Shown here piece by piece: positions 8,177 through 15,399 of a stretch of DNA of 64,000 nt. Each line of letters starts with the position of its first letter. Positions within the stretch are counted from its first letter, which is position 1. A program made the position numbers and the translations under genes. Source of the stretch: Paenibacillus pinistramenti (GTDB taxonomy: Bacteria > Bacillota > Bacilli > Paenibacillales > Paenibacillaceae); contig NZ_VAWG01000016.1 in assembly GCF_005869875.1 (NCBI RefSeq), positions 1-64,000 of the forward strand, written 5' to 3'. The notes beneath the pieces are model-generated. The model saw nothing but the letters and a program-made list of their open reading frames with translations. It was not told the DNA's origin and made no database searches.

Positions 8177-10615
8177 ATGAAGAGGAGTATCGCTAAAGAC
8201 ATGCTTGGTGCAATCATCGGTGATATTGTTGGCTCTCGGTTTGAGTGGAACAATATAAAAACGAAAGAATTTGAGTTTCTAACTTATAGTTGCGAATTCA
8301 CAGACGATAGCGTCATGAGTCTGGCCATTGCAAAAGCAATACTTGATTGCAACGGAAATTATCTTAATCTAGGGGATTTTGCTGTAAAGTCCATGCAAGA
8401 AATTGGTCGCCCCTATCCGAACTGTGGTTACGGAGGCATGTTCAGAGAATGGATATACTCCGATAATCCAATGCCTTACAACAGTTTTGGTAACGGAGCA
8501 GCGATGCGCGTATCTGCCTGCGGCTTTGCGGGGAAGACAATAGAAGAAGTAAAGTGGCTTTCAAGGAAAGTTACGGAAGTTACCCACAACCACCCTGAAG
8601 GAATTAAGGGTGCTGAAGCAACAGCCGTTTGTATCTTTCTTGCCCACGAAGGAAAGAGCATGCTTGAGATTCGTGATTATGTGAACGAATATTACTATCC
8701 GATGAATTTTACTCTAGATGGAATTCGGGATAGCTATACATTTAATGAAACCTGTCAAAATACGGTGCCGCAAGCCATTATGGCCTTTTTTGAATCGACA
8801 TCATTTGAGGATGCGATTCGCAATGCGATTTCCATCGGGGGAGACAGCGACACACTTGCGGCGATTACAGGTTGTATTGCGGAAGCCTATTACGGTATTC
8901 CCACGGAAATGCGGAAGCATGCTTTAACGTTCCTTGATGAGCGACTGCTAAAAATATTGATCGATTTTGAAAATGTCTTTCCACCTACACTGGAGAAGAA
9001 AATAGAAGATAAAGTTGTGAAGGTCAAGGGGCGAAAACGGAAAATTTCAGGTGAAAACCGATCGGAAGTGATTCAAATGTCCATGTTTGCTGCAGAAGAA
9101 GATTTAGAAGAATCTTATGCTACGCATGAGGAGACGACGAGTGAGCAACTGTTCCGTCATCTTTTTGGTGCATGTAATATCCTGCGCGGACCAATTAATC
9201 AAGATGAGTATAAGAGCTACGTCACACCCATCTTGTTTTTTAAACGGTTGTCTGATGTATACGATGAGGAAACGGTTAAAGCTTTAGAAGAGTCTGGCGG
9301 CGATGAGGAGTATGCTGCTTTTCCGGAAAACCACCGCTTCATCATTCCGGAAGGCTGTCATTGGAATGATGTAAGGAATGCTCATGAAAATATTGGGAAA
9401 TCCATTGTAATAGCGATGTCAGGCATCGAGCGGGCCAACCCGGATACGCTTTTCGGCGTGTTCTCCAGCTTTGACGATGCGAATTGGACTGATAAAGGAA
9501 AGCTATCTGATGAACGGCTTAAAGACCTGGTAGAGCATATGTCTAAAATCAAAGTTGGCAATGAAAACTATTCCGCCGACGTGATGGGTGATGCTTACGA
9601 GTATTTGATTAAAAAGTTTGCCGACCTATCGAAAAAGAATGCAGGCGAGTTTTATACGCCTCGCACCATTGTCAAATTAATGGTGATGCTTCTAGCTCCT
9701 AAAGCAGGAGAAACGGTGTATGACCCCGCATGCGGAACAGGCGGAATGCTCATTGAAGCGATCCGTTATATGAATGATGACAAACAGACGTATGGTAAAA
9801 TATACGGGCAGGAGAAGAATCTTGCAAACTCGGCAATTGCTAGAATGAACCTGTTCCTGCATGGTGCCCGCGATTTTAATATATCGCAAGGTGACACACT
9901 TCGAAATCCGAATTTTCTGTATCGAGGCGAGCTTCAAACGTTTGACTGTGTAATCGCTAATCCGCCATTTTCTTTGAAAAACTGGGGAGCGGAACAATTT
10001 TCAAGCGATATCTATGGGCGTAACCTTTGGGGAAGTCCGACGGATTCGAATGCAGATTTTGCTTGGCTGCAGCATATGGTTAAGTCCATGGATAGGAACA
10101 ATGGTAGACTTGCTGTGGTACTTCCACAAGGTGTTCTCTTTAGAGGCGGCAAAGAGGGCGAAATTCGCAAGCAGATGATCGAATCGGACAAGCTTGAATA
10201 TGTGATTGCACTAACGGGCGGTATTTTTTACTCTACAGGTGTTTCTGCATGCATCCTCGTGTTAAACAACAACAAACCGAATCATCATAGGGGCAACGTC
10301 TGTCTTGTGGATGCTTCGAACATCTATACAGCTCAACGGGCACAAAATATAATGACCGATCAAAACATCGAAGAAGTATACAAGTTCTGCTCGGACTATA
10401 CGCATGCTATCGACAAAGTGACGATTGCATCTCTTGATGACTTGCGAGGGAAGAACTACACGCTTTCGGTAAGTGCGTATATTGAAAAATCAGCACAGGA
10501 AACGGTTTCCCCTGCTGAAGTGCGCAAACATTTCTTCGCAGCGCTCGAAGACGTTCGTGTCGCCGAGGAAAAATTGAAGGCACTGCTTGTGGAAGGAGGG
10601 TACCTCAATGAATAA
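8177..10615 (+). CDS. ADP-ribosylglycohydrolase–HsdM fusion, type I modification subunit
   Basis: One uninterrupted 812-residue frame joins two complete enzymes. Residues 1-270 form an ADP-ribosylglycohydrolase (ARH/DraG family): GAIIGDIVGS near 11-20, TDDS at 42-45, GNGAAMRV near 106-112 and GGDSDT at 221-226, so both Mg-binding Asp clusters are present. A basic, charged linker (about 271-320) leads to an HsdM N6-adenine methyltransferase: helical N domain, SAM motif DPACGTGG at 516-523 and catalytic NPPF at 595-598. Internal ATGs at 9077 and 9083, after a GGAAG, could also yield a stand-alone HsdM. It overlaps the next hsdM. The methyltransferase would protect host DNA; the ARH domain could remove ADP-ribose from protein or DNA. 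The fusion is seen directly, but its role is unknown. Confidence 0.93.
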   Translation: MKRSIAKDMLGAIIGDIVGSRFEWNNIKTKEFEFLTYSCEFTDDSVMSLAIAKAILDCNGNYLNLGDFAVKSMQEIGRPYPNCGYGGMFREWIYSDNPMPYNSFGNGAAMRVSACGFAGKTIEEVKWLSRKVTEVTHNHPEGIKGAEATAVCIFLAHEGKSMLEIRDYVNEYYYPMNFTLDGIRDSYTFNETCQNTVPQAIMAFFESTSFEDAIRNAISIGGDSDTLAAITGCIAEAYYGIPTEMRKHALTFLDERLLKILIDFENVFPPTLEKKIEDKVVKVKGRKRKISGENRSEVIQMSMFAAEEDLEESYATHEETTSEQLFRHLFGACNILRGPINQDEYKSYVTPILFFKRLSDVYDEETVKALEESGGDEEYAAFPENHRFIIPEGCHWNDVRNAHENIGKSIVIAMSGIERANPDTLFGVFSSFDDANWTDKGKLSDERLKDLVEHMSKIKVGNENYSADVMGDAYEYLIKKFADLSKKNAGEFYTPRTIVKLMVMLLAPKAGETVYDPACGTGGMLIEAIRYMNDDKQTYGKIYGQEKNLANSAIARMNLFLHGARDFNISQGDTLRNPNFLYRGELQTFDCVIANPPFSLKNWGAEQFSSDIYGRNLWGSPTDSNADFAWLQHMVKSMDRNNGRLAVVLPQGVLFRGGKEGEIRKQMIESDKLEYVIALTGGIFYSTGVSACILVLNNNKPNHHRGNVCLVDASNIYTAQRAQNIMTDQNIEEVYKFCSDYTHAIDKVTIASLDDLRGKNYTLSVSAYIEKSAQETVSPAEVRKHFFAALEDVRVAEEKLKALLVEGGYLNE

Positions 10616-12101
10616 AAGAATTACGCTCGATGAACTTAAAAGCTACCTTTGGAACTCAGCAGTTCTTCTTCGTACCCATATTGATGCCGGATCGTACAAG
10701 CAGTACATCTTTCCGCTCTTGTTCTTCAAGCGGATCAGCGACGTCTACGATGAGGAATGCGCTGCCGTTTTGGAGGAGTACGGAGATGAAGAAGCATTGG
10801 AATTTCCGGAAAACCATCGTTTTGTAGTCCCAAAAGGTTATCACTGGAGAGACGTCAGAAGCGTTGCTGATAATGTTGGTGTGGCGATTGTTAATGCTTT
10901 TCGAGCCATTGAACGGGCAAACGCCGAGCAGCTTCAAGGGGTATTTGGTGACGGAGCCTGGACGAACAAAAATCGTCTTCCAGACGAACTGTTAAAGAAT
11001 CTGATCGAGCATTTTTCTACATTGACGCTATCTATAGCCAATTGTCCTGAGGATGAGCTTGGACAAGGTTACGAGTATCTTATCCGAAAGTTTGCGGATG
11101 ACAGTGGCCATACGGCGCAGGAGTTTTACACGAATCGTACGGTTGTGCATCTCATGACAGAAATGCTCAAACCAGAGTCTGGTGAATCGATTTACGACCC
11201 TACCAGCGGCAGTGCGGGAATGTTAATCTCAGCCATTGCTTACCTCAAAGCACAAGGGAAAGAATGGCGAAACGTGAAAATTTACGGACAAGAGATCAAT
11301 GCGCTGACTTCGGCGATTGCCCGGATGAATTTGTTCTTGCACGGTGTGAAAGACTTCCAAATCGTAAATGATGATACGCTTACGAACCCTGCATTTATCG
11401 AGAACAATCGTTTGAAGACATTTGATATCGTAGTGGCCAATCCACCTTACTCCATTAGCCAGTGGAACCGCGAGGCATTTGCTGCAGATAAATACGGTCG
11501 GAACTTTCTTGGAACACCGCCGCAGGGACGTGCTGATTATGCTTTTTTCCAGCATATCCTTAAAAGTTTAGATCCGGACACAGGACGATGCGCGATCCTC
11601 TTTCCACATGGAGTATTGTTCCGTAACGAGGAAAGTGCGCTCCGTGAGAAGCTAATTACCTCTGATTTGGTAGAATGCGTAATCGGGCTTGGGGCTAATT
11701 TATTCTATAACTCACCGATGGAAGCATGTATTATTATCTGTCGGACAAGCAAACAACCAAAACGGCGTGGTCAAATCTTGATCATCAATGCAGTAAACGA
11801 AGTGACGAGAAAGAACGCCCAAAGCTGGCTTGAGGATGGGCACATCAAAAAAATTGCAGACGCATACGAAAATTATGCAGAAATTGAAGGCTTTTCTAAA
11901 GTAATCACCGTTGATGATACTGCAAAGAACGGCTATTCCTTGTCGATTCCGCTTTATGTCCGTGAGGTTGCTAGCGAAGCAGCAATAGACAACCGCTCCG
12001 TAACGGAGTGTGCCACTTCATGGGTTGATCGTGTATTTGAAACTCGGTTAGCATTTGAAGAATTGAAATCATTAATTGTAGGTGAGCAGGATGAGAGTTA
12101 A
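10608..12101 (+). CDS. hsdM: Second HsdM, type I N6-adenine methyltransferase subunit
   Basis: This 497-residue HsdM is a clear paralogue of the methyltransferase half of the preceding gene, sharing FFKR-SDVYDEE, FPENHRF, EYLI-KFAD and IARMNLFLHG. The SAM motif is DPTSGSAGM at 197-205 and the catalytic motif NPPY at 278-281, so it appears active. The ATG at 10608 has GGAGG upstream and overlaps the previous stop by 8 bp. Two different, apparently active HsdM subunits in tandem are unusual for a type I system, which normally uses two copies of one HsdM. They may form a heteromeric M1M2S enzyme. Confidence 0.93.
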   Translation: MNKRITLDELKSYLWNSAVLLRTHIDAGSYKQYIFPLLFFKRISDVYDEECAAVLEEYGDEEALEFPENHRFVVPKGYHWRDVRSVADNVGVAIVNAFRAIERANAEQLQGVFGDGAWTNKNRLPDELLKNLIEHFSTLTLSIANCPEDELGQGYEYLIRKFADDSGHTAQEFYTNRTVVHLMTEMLKPESGESIYDPTSGSAGMLISAIAYLKAQGKEWRNVKIYGQEINALTSAIARMNLFLHGVKDFQIVNDDTLTNPAFIENNRLKTFDIVVANPPYSISQWNREAFAADKYGRNFLGTPPQGRADYAFFQHILKSLDPDTGRCAILFPHGVLFRNEESALREKLITSDLVECVIGLGANLFYNSPMEACIIICRTSKQPKRRGQILIINAVNEVTRKNAQSWLEDGHIKKIADAYENYAEIEGFSKVITVDDTAKNGYSLSIPLYVREVASEAAIDNRSVTECATSWVDRVFETRLAFEELKSLIVGEQDES

Positions 12102-12678
12102 GTTAGGTGAAGTCGCGAGGGAAAGCCGCGAGACCTTGCGAGGAAGTAAGCAGGGGCTTCCCGTTGTCGGACTTGAACACATTACGCCAGGTGAATTAAC
12201 ACTTTCAGAATGGGACTTTGACAGTGAAAACACGTTTACCAAAACATTTCGCAAAGGACAGATATTATTTGGACGGCGAAGAGCCTATCTGAAAAAGGCA
12301 GCTGTTGCACCTTTTGATGGAATTTGCTCCGGGGATATCACTGTTATAGAAGCGAATAGCGACAACATACTACCGAATCTTTTGCCATTTATTATTCAGA
12401 ATGATATTTTCTTTGACTATGCCGTTGGAAAGTCGGCAGGTTCACTCTCTCCACGAGTTAAGTGGGAACATCTTAGCGAGTTCGAGTTCACGCTACCTTC
12501 GATTGCTGAACAACGTAAACTTGCAGACTTGTTTTCAGCTATGAACGCTACGAAGGCTGCGTATAAAAAGCTCCTTGCCGCAACCGATGAGCTTGTCAAA
12601 TCGCAATTTATCCAGTGGATTAATTGCATAGTTCAAGCATTCTTCCATCCGAAAGGAGGCTTGCGCTATGCGGTATAA
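12091..12678 (+). CDS. HsdS with a single target-recognition domain
   Basis: About 195 residues: one TRD (GLEHITPGEL, ILFGRRRAYLKKAAVAPFDG, AGSLSPRVKWEHL) and one conserved helical region (EQRKLADLFSAMNATKAAYKKLL) ending at LVKSQFI, where full-length HsdS proteins continue to a second TRD. It then stops after an unrelated 20-residue tail. The ATG at 12091 follows AGGTGAG; the GTG at 12082 is less likely. Half-size HsdS proteins can dimerise to give a palindromic specificity. Alternatively it is a truncated gene whose second half was lost by recombination at the KSQFI site (12601-12612 shares 12 bp with the switch repeat). Confidence 0.85.
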   Translation: MRVKLGEVARESRETLRGSKQGLPVVGLEHITPGELTLSEWDFDSENTFTKTFRKGQILFGRRRAYLKKAAVAPFDGICSGDITVIEANSDNILPNLLPFIIQNDIFFDYAVGKSAGSLSPRVKWEHLSEFEFTLPSIAEQRKLADLFSAMNATKAAYKKLLAATDELVKSQFIQWINCIVQAFFHPKGGLRYAV

Positions 12679-13729
12679 ATTTGAGGATATTGCTTTCAAT
12701 AGTACAGCAAAAAAGAAGCCAACAGAGTCAGATAAGGATACCTATTTAGGGCTTGAACATTTGGATTCTGGTAGTCTAATCGTTAACCGGTTCGGTTCTG
12801 AAGTTGCACCGATTGGTGAAAAACTGGTAATGAAAAAAGGAGATGTGCTTTTCGGTAAACGACGCGCCTACCAAAAGAAGGTTGCAATAGCGCCTTTTGA
12901 TGGAATATTTTCTGCACATGGTATGGTCCTTCGTCCAAAAGAGGCGGTCATAGATAAAGGTTTTTTTCCGTTGTTTATGAGCTCAGATTATTTTCTCGAA
13001 GCTGCCATTAAGATCTCTGTAGGGTCCCTATCGCCAACAATAAATTGGCGCGATTTAAAGGAACTGGAGTTCGATCTTCCTTCACTAAGTGAACAACGTC
13101 GACTTGCTAAGTTGCTTTGGGCGGTAATAAAGACTAAAAATGCTTATAAAGAGTTATTTAATCAAACGGAACAACTCGTGAAGTCGCAATTTATCGAGAT
13201 GTTTGGGGACCCGAAAACAAACTCAAGAAGTCTACCAACTACTGAATTTGTAAATGTTGTGAAAATGCAAAGAGGATTTGACTTGCCTGTTCATCAAAGA
13301 AATTCAAAAGGAAGCATTCCTATATATGCTTCAAATGGAATAATTGATTATCATATAGAAGCCAAAGTACCTGGGGGAGGTATCATTACAGGACGTTCAG
13401 GTACAATTGGAAAAGTATACTATTCGTTGAATGATTATTGGCCGCTGAACACTACACTTTTTTCTCTGGATATTAATGGAAATAACATTATTTATTTAGC
13501 ATACTTATTGGAATATTTCGACTTAACGAGATTTGCAACAGGTTCGGGGGTCCCCACACTAAATCGAAATTCTTTCCACTCTGAGCAAATAATTGACGTT
13601 CCACTTGAAGCTCAAGATACCTTTGCTAATTTCGTCATACAGGCCGACAAATCAAAATTTGAACTCAAACGTACAATGGATGAATTAGAGGCAACATATA
13701 AATCTCTTTTGCGGGAACATCTCGGTTAA
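12668..13729 (+). CDS. hsdS: HsdS specificity subunit with two TRDs
   Basis: The 353-residue protein has TRD1 (about 1-135, with GLEHLDSGSL, GKRRAYQKKVAIAPFDG, SVGSLSPTINW), a conserved helix region up to LVKSQFIEMFGDP at about 170-182, TRD2 (about 185-320, with GGGIITGRSGTIGKVYY), and a C-terminal helix (FVIQADKSKFELKR). It sets the DNA sequence recognised by the HsdM/HsdR complex. GGAGG precedes the ATG, which overlaps the previous gene. The 26-bp repeat at 13184-13209 lies exactly between the N-terminal half and TRD2. TRD2 is the part expected to be exchanged for the downstream cassette. Confidence 0.92.
   Translation: MRYKFEDIAFNSTAKKKPTESDKDTYLGLEHLDSGSLIVNRFGSEVAPIGEKLVMKKGDVLFGKRRAYQKKVAIAPFDGIFSAHGMVLRPKEAVIDKGFFPLFMSSDYFLEAAIKISVGSLSPTINWRDLKELEFDLPSLSEQRRLAKLLWAVIKTKNAYKELFNQTEQLVKSQFIEMFGDPKTNSRSLPTTEFVNVVKMQRGFDLPVHQRNSKGSIPIYASNGIIDYHIEAKVPGGGIITGRSGTIGKVYYSLNDYWPLNTTLFSLDINGNNIIYLAYLLEYFDLTRFATGSGVPTLNRNSFHSEQIIDVPLEAQDTFANFVIQADKSKFELKRTMDELEATYKSLLREHLG
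13184..13209 (+). repeat. Direct repeat copy 1, hsdS switch site
   Basis: A 26-bp sequence beginning TCGCAATTTATCGAG and ending GGGGA, identical to 14773-14798 in the same orientation. It encodes SQFIEMFGD at the central conserved region and starts on a codon boundary. Residual similarity continues by a few bases on both sides. Confidence 0.9.
13644..13661 (+). repeat. Second shared block, 3' end of hsdS
   Basis: An 18-bp block (CCGACAAATCAAAATTTG) is identical to 15314-15331 in the 3' cassette and encodes DKSKF in the C-terminal helix. The two TRD2 alternatives are thus bounded by shared sequence at both ends, as expected for exchangeable cassettes. Confidence 0.8.
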
Positions 13730-13733
13730 TGGT

Positions 13734-13778
13734 GATTTCCTCCGATAATAGTAATAAAGAAATTATTGGGAGGAAATC
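13734..13778 (+). promoter_or_regulatory. Inverted repeat covering the recombinase ribosome site
   Basis: GATTTCCTCC (13734-13743) and GGAGGAAATC (13769-13778) are perfect 10-bp arms, extended by near-pairing ATAAT/ATTAT, with a roughly 25-nt loop. The right arm contains the GGGAGG site that serves the TTG start at 13782, so an mRNA hairpin would hide it. The element could restrain recombinase translation, or be a recombinase core site. Confidence 0.7.
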
Positions 13779-13781
13779 TCA

Positions 13782-14765
13782 TTGGAAAATCAACTGATTA
13801 TCGACATTGAGCAAGAAATGCTTGTGCATCTTGATAATCATCAGATGGAACAACTTCACAAAGTTCTTACTCACTACCTTCGGGAGAAGACTACTTCCTC
13901 TACGACACATACGAAGGAAAACAATAATGATAGCTTACTGGTTAGTTTTATTGCAGCGAAGCGAGTTGAGGGCTGTTCGAGTAAGTCACTACGTTACTAT
14001 GAGTCAACTATCCAGAATATGTTGAATTCGGTAAACAAACCGTTAAAACATATCATTACCGATGACCTGAGGCAATATTTAGACAAGTATCAGCAGAGTG
14101 GTGGTGCTGGAAAGGTTACGATTGACAACATCAGACGTATTTTATCCAGCTTTTTTTCTTGGCTTGAGGAAGAAAATCTAATTTTAAAAAGCCCTGTACG
14201 TCGAATTCACAAAGTGAAGACAGGTACAACAGTCAAAGAAACATATTCTGATGAAGCCTTGGAATTAATGAGGGACCATTGTGGATCTCCACGTGATTTG
14301 GCCATGATAGATCTTCTCGCATCCACGGGAATGCGTGTTGGAGAACTCGTAAAGCTAAACCGCTCCGACATAGACTTTAATAATCGAGAGTGCATCGTAT
14401 TTGGAAAAGGAGATAAAGAGCGGAAGGTATACTTTGACGCACGGACAAAGATACATCTGAAAAACTATCTCGATCATCGTGTTGACGAAAACCCTGCATT
14501 ATTCGTAACACTGCAAAAGCCATATGAGCGTCTGCAAATAAGCGGAGTTGAGATACGTCTTCGAGAGCTAGGTCGTAAGTTGAATATTCCAAAGGTCCAC
14601 CCGCACAAATTCAGAAGAACACTGGCGACAATGGCTATTGATAAAGGAATGCCGATCGAGCAGGTTCAGCAATTGCTTGGTCACCAAAGTGTCGATACGA
14701 CACTCCAGTATGCGATGGTAAATCAAAATAACGTAAAGTTATCACACCGTAAGTATTTAGCTTAA
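13782..14765 (+). CDS. Tyrosine recombinase inside the hsdS locus
   Basis: The 327-residue XerC/D-type integrase has an N-terminal SAM-like core-binding domain (about 50-135) and a catalytic domain with all expected residues: R185 in TGMRVGEL, K near 209-212 in GKGDKER, H275 and R278 in HPHKFRR, H301 in LLGHQS, and nucleophile Y310. It starts at TTG 13782 with GGGAGG 8 nt upstream. Recombinases of this type sit in phase-variable type I loci and shuffle hsdS segments. Here it is flanked by the direct repeats at 13184 and 14773, so it would be removed with the excised segment. Confidence 0.92.
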   Translation: MENQLIIDIEQEMLVHLDNHQMEQLHKVLTHYLREKTTSSTTHTKENNNDSLLVSFIAAKRVEGCSSKSLRYYESTIQNMLNSVNKPLKHIITDDLRQYLDKYQQSGGAGKVTIDNIRRILSSFFSWLEEENLILKSPVRRIHKVKTGTTVKETYSDEALELMRDHCGSPRDLAMIDLLASTGMRVGELVKLNRSDIDFNNRECIVFGKGDKERKVYFDARTKIHLKNYLDHRVDENPALFVTLQKPYERLQISGVEIRLRELGRKLNIPKVHPHKFRRTLATMAIDKGMPIEQVQQLLGHQSVDTTLQYAMVNQNNVKLSHRKYLA

Positions 14766-14772
14766 CTTCAAA

Positions 14773-14798
14773 TCGCAATTTATCGAGATGTTTGGGGA
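14773..14798 (+). repeat. Direct repeat copy 2, hsdS switch site
   Basis: Identical to 13184-13209 and in the same orientation, 1,589 bp downstream. It begins 8 bp after the recombinase stop and opens the promoterless hsdS 3' cassette in the correct frame (KSQFIEMFGDP). Confidence 0.9.
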
Positions 14799-15399
14799 TC
14801 CAGTGATAAATCCGATGGGGTGGGAAATAAAGCAACTTGAGGACAATATTGTGTTTCTTACGTCAGGCTCACGCGGTTGGTCAGGTTACTTTGCAGATGA
14901 TGGTGAGATGTTCATTACCATTAAGAACGTGAAAAACGGATCTATTTTGACTGACAATGTTCAGTATATCCACGCTCCTGAAACAAAAGAAGCCGAAAGA
15001 ACGCGTGTAAAAGAAGGCGACTTGCTTATCAGCATTACAGCTGATTTGGGAAGGACTGGTGTTGTAAATGCTGAAATTGCAAATTACGGTGCTTACATCA
15101 ACCAACATTTATCCCTTGTCAGACTTGACAAAACGAAGATTAACCCCTATTTTGTTTCGCACTATTTAGAAACTGATGCAGGGAAAAAACAGTTTGAGAG
15201 TAAGAACCAATTTGGTGTAAAGGCGGGATTAAACTTCAATGCAATTAAATCCCTGACTGTTATTGTACCGCCCTTGGAACTTCAAAACCGATACATCAGC
15301 TTCATGCAGCAGACCGACAAATCAAAATTTGCCGTGATGAAACAGATAAAAAGCACTCTAACCATCTGCACTCACTATAAAATCCTCGGAGGTATGTAA
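14788..15399 (+). CDS. hsdS 3' cassette (alternative TRD2), probably silent
   Basis: The frame encodes the second half of an HsdS only: MFGDP at the central repeat, a TRD unrelated to that of the complete gene (GSRGWSGYFADDG, GDLLISITADLGRTG, NQFGVKAGLNF), and the shared QTDKSKF C-terminal helix. The ATG at 14788 lies inside the 26-bp repeat and has no Shine-Dalgarno sequence, so it is probably not translated alone. Fusion at the repeat to the upstream N-terminal half is in frame and would give about 380 residues. The stop lies directly before the hsdR ATG, so the cassette is positioned as the natural 3' end of an hsdS-hsdR operon. Confidence 0.85.
   Translation: MFGDPVINPMGWEIKQLEDNIVFLTSGSRGWSGYFADDGEMFITIKNVKNGSILTDNVQYIHAPETKEAERTRVKEGDLLISITADLGRTGVVNAEIANYGAYINQHLSLVRLDKTKINPYFVSHYLETDAGKKQFESKNQFGVKAGLNFNAIKSLTVIVPPLELQNRYISFMQQTDKSKFAVMKQIKSTLTICTHYKILGGM
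15314..15331 (+). repeat. Second shared block in the hsdS 3' cassette
   Basis: This is the 18-bp partner of 13644-13661, in the same orientation. Confidence 0.8.

Noticed and set aside
12668-15399. Inversion switch as in known phase-variable type I loci
   Set aside because: The two long repeats and both hsdS pieces are in the same orientation, so inversion is not possible with these sites; deletion or reintegration is.
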